This document shows positions 1 to 5,108 of a stretch of 6,513 nucleotides of DNA, one piece after another. Origin of the DNA: Acidobacteriaceae bacterium (GTDB taxonomy: Bacteria; Acidobacteriota; Terriglobia; Terriglobales; SbA1); assembly GCA_003136335.1 (NCBI GenBank), contig PLEA01000309.1, forward strand, positions 3,964 to 10,476, in the 5' to 3' direction. Position numbers and translations under genes: made by a program. The notes under the pieces are model-generated. The model was not told the origin of the DNA, did not search any database, and saw only the letters and a program-made list of their open reading frames with translations. Positions within the stretch are counted from its first letter, which is position 1. Every line of letters begins with the position of its first letter.

Positions 1-479
1 TTGCCAAACGTGAGCTGGCTGACGTCGGCATCGATGTGGCTGGGAATATCCCCCGGCAAGCACTCGATCTCGACCTCGCGCAGCATCTGTTCCATGATGC
101 CGCCCTCCTGCTTCACCCCCGCGGACTCGCCTACTAAAATGATGGGCACGCTGACCTTGAGTACTTTATCGAGAGCAATGCGCTTCAGGTCAATGTGCAG
201 CAGCTTGCCTTTGATAGGCTCGTACTGCCAGTCGACGATCATGGCCTTGCTGCGCTCGCCGCCGTGCAGGGCAAGGTCAAAAATCGTGTTGTGGCCGGTC
301 TCCGAGTTCAGAATGCGCAGCACGTGCCGCGGATCCACGCTGATCGAGAGCGAATCCTTGCCCGCTCCATAAACAACGCCCGGAATTTTTCCGCCACGGC
401 GCACGGCGCGGGCGTCGTTCTTGGTCCCCGCTTCCCGCGGTTGCGCTTCGAGTGTGTTTTGTTCCAATGCAGTCGCCAT
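1..479 (-). CDS. rplY: 50S ribosomal protein L25 / general stress protein Ctc (3' end missing)
   Basis: Ribosomal protein L25 of the longer Ctc type binds 5S rRNA in the central protuberance of the 50S subunit. Reading starts at the ATG at 479 (MATALEQNTL) and stays open for 159 codons to the window edge; long-form L25 proteins are about 200-230 residues, so the C-terminal end lies outside. Visible family features are RRGGKIPGVVYG near residues 27-38, KGKLLHIDLKRI at about 90-101 in the 5S-binding N-terminal domain, and the start of the Ctc C-terminal beta domain (VPIILVGESAGVKQEGG, then IECLPGDIPSHIDADVSQL). The ribosome-binding site is weak (AGGA about 11 nt upstream). It follows prs by 110 bp on the same strand, a common bacterial order in which pth often comes next. 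The family call is firm; co-transcription is inferred from spacing and strand. Confidence 0.95.
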   Translation of the reverse strand, partial: MATALEQNTLEAQPREAGTKNDARAVRRGGKIPGVVYGAGKDSLSISVDPRHVLRILNSETGHNTIFDLALHGGERSKAMIVDWQYEPIKGKLLHIDLKRIALDKVLKVSVPIILVGESAGVKQEGGIMEQMLREVEIECLPGDIPSHIDADVSQLTFG

Positions 480-510
480 AGATTTCAATTCCTGTCTTAG
501 AAGATCGTCA

Positions 511-542
511 TCCCGAGGCGACTGGTTTTCGTCGCCGAGGGA
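511..542. repeat. Imperfect inverted repeat between prs and rplY
   Basis: Two 12-nt arms (511-522 and 531-542) pair at 10 of 12 positions around an 8-nt loop: TCCC pairs with GGGA, two mismatches follow, then GGCGAC pairs with GTCGCC. On the minus-strand transcript this forms a hairpin about 30 nt before the L25 start. There is no U-tract, so it does not look like an intrinsic terminator. It may be a small REP-like intergenic element or an RNA-processing or stabilising hairpin. Confidence 0.5.
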
Positions 543-589
543 TCCAGGCGAGCCGTGCGACGCAACCATCGCGGGTTTGGCTCGCTTCC

Positions 590-1639
590 TTAAATGAATA
601 ATTTGCTGACCGAAGTCTCTTCGTGATTGGCCTGAATCGCCCGGCCAATCAACCCCGCAATCGAGAGGACGCTGATCTTTCCTCCCTTTTGCGTTCGCGC
701 CGCATCCGCCTCGGCAGTCAGCGGGATGGTGTTCGTCACCACGACTTCCTTGATAACCGAGTTGGTGATGTTCTCGACCGCCGGCCCTGAAAGCACCGCG
801 TGCGACGCACAGGCGTAAACCGAGGTCGCCCCGTTCTCCATCAATGCGTCCGCGGTCTTCACCAGCGTTCCGGCCGTGTCGATCAGATCGTCGATGATCA
901 AGCACGTACGGCCGTCGACATCGCCGATCACGTGCATCACTTCGGCAACATTAATCTCGACGCGACGTTTGTCGACGATGGCCAGGGCTGCATCGACTTT
1001 CTTCGCGAAAAACCGCGCCCGCTCTACGCCACCCGCATCGGGCGAAACCACCGTCAAATTCGGCAGCGCCAACTTCCGGAAGTGATCCACCAACACCGGC
1101 GAAGCGAACAGATGATCCACCGGAATATTAAAAAATCCCTGTAACTGCGGCGTATGCAAATCCACAATCAGCGCCCGGTGCGCGCCCGCGGTGGTCAGCA
1201 GATCAGCCACCAGCTTCGAAGAAATCGGGCTGCGCGGCTTGTCCTTGCGGTCCTGCCGGGCGTAGCCGAAGTACGGAACCACCGCCGTGATGCGCCGCGC
1301 CGAAGCCCGCTTCAGCGCATCGATCATCAACAGCAACTCCATCAGGTGTTCGTCCACCGGACGGCACGTCGGCTGCATCACGAACACATCCGCGCCGCGC
1401 ACGTTCTCCTGGATCTGTACGTAACACTCGCCATCGCGGAAGCGAATCACTTGCGCCTGCCCGCGCTGCATGCCGAGAAAGTTGCAGACTTCGTCGGCCA
1501 AAGGCTCGTTCGCCGTGCCGCTGAAGATCTTGAACTTCTCGTCCGTTCGCGGACGCGGCCTCCGCTCGAGCTTTTCGTCAGTCAAAGGCGGATTCTTCTT
1601 TTCAACAGTCTTATCGGTCGGCGTCACCAAAGTAGCCAT
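590..1639 (-). CDS. prs: Ribose-phosphate pyrophosphokinase (PRPP synthetase)
   Basis: Class I PRPP synthetase transfers pyrophosphate from ATP to ribose 5-phosphate, giving PRPP for purine, pyrimidine, histidine, tryptophan and NAD synthesis in the cytosol. The 349-residue product has the expected order of motifs: KIFSGTANEPLA (about 37-48), the RDGE substrate region (68-71), the ATP-binding flexible loop PYFGYARQDRK (122-132), DLHTPQLQGFF (160-170), SPDAGGVERAR (199-209) and the PRPP-binding loop IIDDLIDTAGT (248-258). Typical bacterial enzymes are about 310-320 residues. The excess is a charged, proline-containing N-terminal extension of about 35 residues (TDEKLERRPRPRTDEKF) ahead of the conserved fold. 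The ATG at 1639 has only a weak purine-rich upstream stretch, so a later TTG start inside the extension cannot be excluded. It lies between tRNA-Gln and rplY on the same strand. Confidence 0.96.
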   Translation of the reverse strand: MATLVTPTDKTVEKKNPPLTDEKLERRPRPRTDEKFKIFSGTANEPLADEVCNFLGMQRGQAQVIRFRDGECYVQIQENVRGADVFVMQPTCRPVDEHLMELLLMIDALKRASARRITAVVPYFGYARQDRKDKPRSPISSKLVADLLTTAGAHRALIVDLHTPQLQGFFNIPVDHLFASPVLVDHFRKLALPNLTVVSPDAGGVERARFFAKKVDAALAIVDKRRVEINVAEVMHVIGDVDGRTCLIIDDLIDTAGTLVKTADALMENGATSVYACASHAVLSGPAVENITNSVIKEVVVTNTIPLTAEADAARTQKGGKISVLSIAGLIGRAIQANHEETSVSKLFI

Positions 1640-1646
1640 GGTTTTT

Positions 1647-1709
1647 AGCTCTTAGCTCTTGGCCTTTGGCTTACAGCCCGCGCTCCCAGTGCTCGTTTTA
1701 GCTAAGAGC
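1647..1709. repeat. Intergenic AGCTCTTAGC-type inverted repeat upstream of prs
   Basis: The gap between tRNA-Gln and prs contains the decamer GCTCTTAGCT (1648-1657) and its exact reverse complement AGCTAAGAGC (1700-1709). A partial direct duplication (TAGCTCT twice, 1646-1659) and related words such as GGCCTTTGGC and GAGCCAGAGCCAA lie nearby. The minus-strand transcript could fold this into a long-armed hairpin just upstream of the prs start codon. The repetitive low-complexity wording suggests a dispersed intergenic repeat or slippage product, not a gene. Confidence 0.45.
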
Positions 1710-1736
1710 CAGAGCCAACCGCCAAAAGCGTTTTTC

Positions 1737-1810
1737 TGGCTGGGCCGCTAGGATTCGAACCTAGACAAAGTGCTCCAAAGGCACTTGACCTACCATTAGT
1801 CGACGGCCCA
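1737..1810 (-). tRNA. tRNA-Gln (anticodon TTG), CCA encoded
   Basis: A full cloverleaf can be drawn on the minus strand. The acceptor arms are TGGGCCG and CGGCCCA, the D-arm is GACT-AATGGTA-GGTC, and the anticodon arm is AGTGC-CTTTGGA-GCACT with anticodon TTG. A 4-nt variable loop (TTGT), the T-arm CTAGG-TTCGAAT-CCTAG, discriminator G and a genome-encoded CCA (1737-1739) complete it. The U1-A72 acceptor end is typical of bacterial glutamine tRNA. It reads CAA (and CAG by wobble). The gene sits between ispE and prs on their strand, so it may be cut from a longer ispE-to-prs transcript; no convincing separate promoter was seen. Confidence 0.97.
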
Positions 1811-1817
1811 GTGTAAG

Positions 1818-1908
1818 CAATTGTTGATTGCCCAATTGCTGATTGAACCTCCAAAGCGGGGCGCACTTAGATTTTCAATCAACAATCAAAAATCGACAAT
1901 CAAAAATT
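1818..1908. repeat. AT-rich tandem and inverted CAATCAA repeats between ispE and tRNA-Gln
   Basis: CAATTGTTGATTG (1818-1830) is repeated one base different as CAATTGCTGATTG (1833-1845). The nearby stretch 1876-1908 carries CAATCAACAATC followed by two CAATCAAAAAT units (1883 and 1897, period 14). ATTGTTGATTG (1820-1830) is exactly complementary to CAATCAACAAT (1876-1886), so both DNA and RNA could pair across about 45 nt. The composition is much more AT-rich than the neighbouring genes. The function is unknown; it may be a slippage-generated spacer or a leader before the tRNA. Confidence 0.5.
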
Positions 1909-1926
1909 TTCGTCGCCCCACCCACG

Positions 1927-1974
1927 TAGCGACAGCCGCCTCGGCTGTCCAAGCTCGGGCGAAGCCCGGCGCTA
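1927..1974. repeat. Composite palindromic (REP-like) element after the ispE stop
   Basis: Two hairpins are nested within a short outer stem. TAGCG (1927-1931) pairs with CGCTA (1970-1974). Inside, GACAGCC-GCCTC-GGCTGTC (1931-1949) has 7-bp perfect arms and CGGGC-GAA-GCCCG (1956-1968) has 5-bp arms. It begins only 4 nt beyond the ispE stop codon. GC-rich hairpins of this type resemble dispersed REP-like elements. It could also stabilise the ispE 3' end; no strong U-tract follows directly, so a terminator role is not supported. Confidence 0.6.
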
Positions 1975-1978
1975 TGGA

Positions 1979-3103
1979 CTACACTCTTGAACCAGGCACA
2001 ATCCGCTTCCAGTATGCCCGCCGCGGAAGCGTCGCCGTCGCTTGGGCCGCCCAGCCTTGCTTCCGGAGCTTCGCCGTCGCTTGCACGGCCGCCTCTCGCG
2101 AGGCAAACAGCCCGTACAGCGCAGAACCGGAGCCCGACAACGACGCATATTTCGCGCCCGCGCGCAAAAGCGCACGCTTCCCATCACTCAGCTCGGGATA
2201 TTCAGGAAAGACGACCTGTTCGAAGTCGTTTTCAATCCCGGCCCGGACAAGCTCGAGAAGCGGGTTCTCGGCCCGGCCCCTTCCAAAAGGAGCACCGGAG
2301 TAAGGTTCACTCAGCCACGCCGACAACACCCGGCCAAGCTCATTCATTCTATCGGACGGGTCTAATACCGTCAATTTATGCGCTTTGATCGTCGGCGCCT
2401 GTTTGAGAACGGTTGGGGTTGGGTTTGCCTGTTTCGGGCCGGATCTTTGATCCGGCCAAGCCGAGCGACGCTCGGCTGCTTCCCGCCTCGAAGATGGGAG
2501 ACTGTGCTCCGGCAGCACGCGGGCGGGGGCGCCCGCCCCGCACAATCGATCCCACGCCGCAAATGCCTTCGGAGTCGACACCCCCACCTCTGGCGTCACC
2601 ACAACACAAGCCATCGCCGGCAAGTCCGGCAGCGGATACACCTGCTCCCCACGTCCCACACCGAGTACGGTTCCACCAACCAGGAATAACGGCAAGTCCG
2701 ACCCAACCTCCGCAGCAATCCGCAGCTTCTCCGCCGCAGGCAAAACTTTCTTCAGCGCCCGCTCCAGTCCAAGCAACGTGGCCACAGCATTGGCCGAAGC
2801 CCCCCCCAGCCCAGCCTGCACCGGCAGCCGCTTCTCGATCTCGACGACCACGCGTGCGTTCGTGCGCAGCGCCTGCATGGCCTTATCCACAATGCGAAAG
2901 CATGTATTCGACTCATCCGTCGGCACACGCGGGTCCGCGCAACGAATCTTGATTCCATTGCCGCGCCCTGCGCTCACGCGAATTACATCATGCAGTCCGA
3001 TCGTCTGATAGACCGTCAGCAATTCGTGGAAACGGTCGTTCCGTGTCGCGCCAATGCGCAGCCCGAGATTGATTTTCGCGAACGATCGCACGGTCACCGT
3101 CAT
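1979..3103 (-). CDS. ispE: 4-diphosphocytidyl-2-C-methyl-D-erythritol kinase, with internal in-frame insertion
   Basis: IspE is the GHMP-family kinase that phosphorylates CDP-ME with ATP in the MEP pathway to isopentenyl diphosphate. Visible motifs are SFAKINLGL at residues 7-15, the ATP-binding glycine-rich motif PVQAGLGGASANAVATLLGLE (94-114), EVGSDLPLFLVGGTVLGVGRGE (132-153) and the C-terminal SGSGSALYGLF (323-333). The protein is 374 residues, against roughly 280-310 usually. The excess lies mainly between STPKAFAAWDRLC (176-188) and KLTVLDPSDRMNELGR (243-258), where residues about 189-242 are Arg/Pro/Ala-rich and the DNA is a run of palindromes. The frame stays open through it, and the catalytic motifs on both sides are intact, so the enzyme is probably functional with a surface loop. 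The ATG at 3103 has no Shine-Dalgarno; CCCTCC precedes it, suggesting a nearly leaderless message. GTG codons 3 and 5 are alternative starts. Confidence 0.95.
   Translation of the reverse strand: MTVTVRSFAKINLGLRIGATRNDRFHELLTVYQTIGLHDVIRVSAGRGNGIKIRCADPRVPTDESNTCFRIVDKAMQALRTNARVVVEIEKRLPVQAGLGGASANAVATLLGLERALKKVLPAAEKLRIAAEVGSDLPLFLVGGTVLGVGRGEQVYPLPDLPAMACVVVTPEVGVSTPKAFAAWDRLCGAGAPARVLPEHSLPSSRREAAERRSAWPDQRSGPKQANPTPTVLKQAPTIKAHKLTVLDPSDRMNELGRVLSAWLSEPYSGAPFGRGRAENPLLELVRAGIENDFEQVVFPEYPELSDGKRALLRAGAKYASLSGSGSALYGLFASREAAVQATAKLRKQGWAAQATATLPRRAYWKRIVPGSRV
2437..2541. repeat. Palindrome array inserted in frame in ispE
   Basis: Four hairpins lie in 105 bp. GGCCGGATC-TTT-GATCCGGCC (2437-2457) has 9-bp perfect arms, AGCCGAGCG-A-CGCTCGGCT (2459-2477) has 9-bp perfect arms, GTGCT-CCGGC-AGCAC (2504-2518) has 5-bp arms and GCGGGCG-GGGG-CGCCCGC (2519-2536) has 7-bp arms. 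On the minus strand they encode about residues 190-223 of IspE (CGAGAPARVLPEHSLPSSRR and onward), a stretch with no place in the kinase fold. Such dense palindromes are typical of intergenic REP-like units, so this is best read as a repeat element that landed in, and was tolerated by, the coding frame. Confidence 0.75.
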
Positions 3104-3112
3104 GGAGGGATG

Positions 3113-3118
3113 ATTGTA
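3113..3118 (-). promoter_or_regulatory. Candidate -10 box for ispE (leaderless)
   Basis: On the minus strand TACAAT lies 9 nt before the ispE ATG. If used as a sigma70-type -10 element, transcription would start within about 3-4 nt of the start codon, which would fit the absence of a Shine-Dalgarno there. No good -35 box is seen at 16-18 bp. An inverted repeat GTAAATT / AATTTAC (3116-3122 and 3133-3139) overlaps the box and could be an operator. Confidence 0.35.
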
Positions 3119-3227
3119 AATTCTCGATTACAAATTTACGATGCCGGTCTACCGCATCGCTGAGATGTCCCTACCCGTTCCACCACCTTGGTAATCTCGA
3201 CTGCAGTAGAAAGTAAGAGCATTCTAA

Positions 3228-3245
3228 TTGTGATTTCAATCACAA
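3228..3245. promoter_or_regulatory. CRP/FNR-type operator candidate
   Basis: TTGTGATTTCAATCACAA is a perfect palindrome with 8-bp arms and a 2-bp centre. Its core TGTGA (3229-3233), six bases, TCACA (3240-3244) matches the half-sites and spacing of the E. coli CRP consensus exactly. It lies in the divergent gap between ispE (centre about 134 bp from its start) and the cupredoxin-like gene (about 220 bp from its start). Which gene it controls, and by which CRP/FNR-family regulator, is not shown. A TTGAAA hexamer follows at 3275-3280, but no good -10 box is found at normal spacing. Confidence 0.55.
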
Positions 3246-3290
3246 GACCGTTCACCCTCGGGTGGTCTTCCCGTTTGAAACCGAAGCAAG

Positions 3291-3352
3291 ACCTGCAAAC
3301 TGTAGTGCTGCCCCGAATTGATTCGGATCCCTGTGCAGCACTTCCTGCAGGT
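3291..3352 (+). other. 62-nt nested hairpin in the leader of the cupredoxin-like gene
   Basis: Three perfectly complementary segments stack in order: ACCTGCA (3291-3297) with TGCAGGT (3346-3352), AGTGCTGC (3304-3311) with GCAGCACT (3335-3342), and CCGAAT (3313-3318) with ATTCGG (3321-3326). This gives 21 base pairs with small internal loops (6/3 and 1/8) and a tight apex. It ends about 100 nt before the preferred ATG at 3456 and is followed by GGAGG. This is either a folded 5' untranslated RNA or a DNA palindrome element; no known riboswitch family was recognised. Confidence 0.5.
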
Positions 3353-3359
3353 TCGGAGG

Positions 3360-3440
3360 TAGCCGGTGGGAGCAAATGGTACGGCTAAATCTCATGCTCG
3401 GGCGAAAAAAAGACCGGCCGCGTGGCCGGCAGCCACGAGC
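3360..3440 (+). other. Possible pseudoknot and alternative pairing before the start codon
   Basis: TAGCCG (3360-3365) can pair with CGGCTA (3382-3387), while GAGCA (3370-3374) in that loop can pair with TGCTC (3395-3399) outside it, an H-type pseudoknot arrangement. The segment GCTCG (3396-3400) can instead pair with CGAGC (3436-3440), enclosing the hairpin CCGGCC-GCGT-GGCCGG (3414-3429) and approaching the Shine-Dalgarno at 3444-3449. The two pairings exclude each other, as in regulatory RNAs. The stems are short (5-6 bp), so chance remains possible. Confidence 0.3.
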
Positions 3441-3455
3441 TTCAAGGGGACGAGT

Positions 3456-4271
3456 ATGCGCCGGGTTGTTTCACCGTACTGCTTATTGACATTCTGCTTT
3501 GCCGTCACGGCCGCGGCCTTTTCACAAAGCGACTACAGAGTCGTCACCGTCAGCGACGGTGGAACGATTGCCGGCACCGTAAAGTGGTCGGGCACAGTTC
3601 CGCACGCCCTCGCTTTTCCCGTCACTAAAGATCCACAGATTTGCGATCCTGACTCCAAGAAGAGCGTCGAACTGGAGCGGCTGATCGTCGGGCCGCAGGG
3701 CGGCATCGCGAACACCGTCGTTTACCTGAAGAATATCTCTAGTGGAAAAGCCATGGACTTGCCGGAACAGCGGCGGCATCTTGACCAGAGACATTGCCAT
3801 TACATTCCGCACATTCTTCTGGTTCCGGAGAACGACAGCCTCACGATGGTAAGCTCCGACGCGACCTTGCACACCATTCACATGGATGGCGCGGCCACGT
3901 TCAACCTGCCCTTTCCTTTCGTCGACCGCCCCACTTCGCGCACCATGTCCACGCCGGGACTCGTTCACCTGCGATGCAATGGCGGCCATGTCTGGATGAA
4001 TGCCGAAATGATGGTGGTCCCGCATCCTTACTATGCCGTCACTGATGAGAGTGGACGCTTCGAGTTTACCGATGTGCCGCCGGGAACGTATCAGATCGTC
4101 GCCTGGCATGAAGGCTGGGGTCTGGCAGGCAAAGAACAGGCTTACGATGTGCTGACCGAACACAGCGTACAACGTCCCATCTTCACCGAACCCAAGACCT
4201 GGGAGAAATCGGTGACCGTGAGCGGGAATCAAGTCAGCACGATCAATTTTGTGCTCTCCAACAGTAAGTAA
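3456..4271 (+). CDS. Secreted cupredoxin-like protein with carboxypeptidase-regulatory-like domain
   Basis: The 271-residue product begins with a signal peptide (MRRVVSPYCLLTFCFAVTAAAFSQ, likely cut near residue 22-25), so it is probably periplasmic or secreted. The central part resembles plastocyanin-like domains: HCHYIPHILLVPENDSLTMV (113-132), SSDATLHTIHMD (133-144) and LVHLRCNGGHVWMNAEMMVVPHPYYAVTD (169-197). The Cys, His and Met residues could bind copper, but Cys and His are separated by three residues (CNGGH) where C-x2-H is usual. The C-terminal part (DESGRFEFTDVPPGTYQIVAWHEGWG, 197-222) is a typical CarboxypepD_reg-like beta-sandwich. The ATG at 3456 is preferred because AAGGGG lies 6 nt upstream and the signal peptide starts directly. 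A GTG at 3366 with GGAGG six bases before it would add 30 residues and cannot be excluded. Function is unknown; electron transfer or carbohydrate/peptide binding are possibilities. Confidence 0.8.
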   Translation: MRRVVSPYCLLTFCFAVTAAAFSQSDYRVVTVSDGGTIAGTVKWSGTVPHALAFPVTKDPQICDPDSKKSVELERLIVGPQGGIANTVVYLKNISSGKAMDLPEQRRHLDQRHCHYIPHILLVPENDSLTMVSSDATLHTIHMDGAATFNLPFPFVDRPTSRTMSTPGLVHLRCNGGHVWMNAEMMVVPHPYYAVTDESGRFEFTDVPPGTYQIVAWHEGWGLAGKEQAYDVLTEHSVQRPIFTEPKTWEKSVTVSGNQVSTINFVLSNSK

Positions 4272-4274
4272 GTC

Positions 4275-5012
4275 TTATCCACGGCGTTTGTAGAGGACGG
4301 CGAATTCAAATCCCGTGTTGGGTGGAAACAACTCCGCTACTTTCCGCAGGCGCTCGGCCAGCGCGGAAGGCGCGAGCAGCGGATAGTCGCGCTCGCGCAG
4401 ATCGTAGTAGTCGACGTCGAGATATAGCGACAGCAAGTAGATTGAGATCGTGTCGGAGAACGTTGCGTCGAGATATTCGTTCTTGAAGCGCTCGCGATCA
4501 GGACCGTCCACAGTCGCAACCTTGCGTGCTTCCCACGCATCGAGAGAAGTTTCGCCACGAATTCCCGCTTCCACCTGCGCCCACGCCAGTTCGCTGAACT
4601 CGCGCGAGACTCCGGCGCGCTCGACCAGGGCGTGGCCGACGTTAATATAAAACTCGAAGGCTACGGAAAACTTGTCGTCCATCAATCGGGTCGAGATGAA
4701 CACACATTGCGAGTCGCCCAGGTTCAGATTGCGATGGCACACGGCATTGTCGCTGAGCGCCACGTCGTAACGGTCGGCGATGACAGTCTCCTCGCCCTGG
4801 CTCACGGTCAACGGGACAAAGTAGTACGCTTTGCGGTCGAGCGCGGCTGCGACTTTCGTGGGGACGGCGGCGACCATGCGCTCCAGGTCAAACGAGTTAA
4901 CCGCGACCTCGCCGGCGACGGCATAGCAGATGCCGTTCTGCGCCTGGGAAACGGGCGTGAGCCGGACGACTTCGGCGGGACTGCGGGTGATGGCTGGGGC
5001 GGCCTGCGACAT
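4275..5012 (-). CDS. Conserved-looking hypothetical cytoplasmic protein, 245 aa
   Basis: No family is recognised. The 245-residue product starts MSQAAPAITRSPAEVVRLTP and ends FEFAVLYKRRG. It has no signal peptide and no clear membrane helix, so it is probably soluble. It is rich in acidic and aromatic residues and looks like a folded alpha/beta protein: YAVAGEVAV (30-38), YYFVPLTVSQGEETVIADRYDVAL (63-86), CHRNLNLGDSQCVFISTRLMDDKFSVAFEFYINVGHAL (92-129) and a helical tail with SIYLLSLYLDVDYYDLRERDYPLL (190-213). Normal composition over the full length, and a -10-like TAGAAT plus AGGG just before the ATG, support it as a real gene. It converges on the cupredoxin-like gene, with only 3 bp between the two stop codons, so the 3' ends of the transcripts must overlap. 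Confidence 0.75.
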   Translation of the reverse strand: MSQAAPAITRSPAEVVRLTPVSQAQNGICYAVAGEVAVNSFDLERMVAAVPTKVAAALDRKAYYFVPLTVSQGEETVIADRYDVALSDNAVCHRNLNLGDSQCVFISTRLMDDKFSVAFEFYINVGHALVERAGVSREFSELAWAQVEAGIRGETSLDAWEARKVATVDGPDRERFKNEYLDATFSDTISIYLLSLYLDVDYYDLRERDYPLLAPSALAERLRKVAELFPPNTGFEFAVLYKRRG

Positions 5013-5020
5013 GCTGCCCT

Positions 5021-5026
5021 ATTCTA
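5021..5026 (-). promoter_or_regulatory. Candidate -10 box for the 245-aa gene
   Basis: On the minus strand TAGAAT (5 of 6 to TATAAT) lies 8 nt before the ATG at 5012, followed by AGGGCAGC. Used as a -10, it would place the transcript start at or next to the start codon. A TTGCCG hexamer lies 21 bp upstream, too far for a normal -35, so the promoter call rests on the -10 alone. Confidence 0.35.
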
Positions 5027-5084
5027 CACACAGGGGACGCCACCTTCCGGCAAGGAGCGGGCCACCGCGACTGAAGCATATCCG

Positions 5085-5108
5085 CATATCCGGGTATATG
5101 TTTTTTTT
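5085..5108 (+). other. AT-rich hairpin followed by eight T
   Basis: CATAT (5085-5089) pairs with ATATG (5096-5100) around CCGGGT, directly followed by T8 (5101-5108), with a tandem GCATATCC just before. It has the outline of an intrinsic terminator for plus-strand transcripts, but the stem is short and AT-rich and no plus-strand gene ends here. On the minus strand the A8 tract could act as an UP-like element for the 245-aa gene. Confidence 0.2.

Noticed and set aside
1737..1810. tRNA-associated integration site
   Set aside because: No integrase gene or duplicated tRNA 3' end is present in the window; flanking genes are housekeeping.
1821..2388. Plus-strand frames opposite the ispE 3' end and the repeat spacers
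   Set aside because: They lie antisense to clear IspE motifs (such as SGSGSALYGLF) and include repeat spacer sequence, so they are not credible genes.
3291..3455. Known riboswitch (cyclic di-GMP-I, mini-ykkC/guanidine-II, SAH)
   Set aside because: Some words look similar (GGTAGCCGG, two ACGA motifs), but the conserved cores and hairpin layout of these families are absent by eye.
3376..3489. Small upstream reading frame (MVRLNLMLGRKK..., about 37 codons) overlapping the cupredoxin-like start
   Set aside because: A GGGAG precedes it at only 3-nt spacing and the peptide looks random; without conservation data it cannot be supported as a leader peptide.
3522..4232. A 236-codon minus-strand frame opposite the cupredoxin-like gene
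   Set aside because: The plus-strand protein has a signal peptide, domain motifs and a Shine-Dalgarno; the opposite frame is a shadow without recognisable features.
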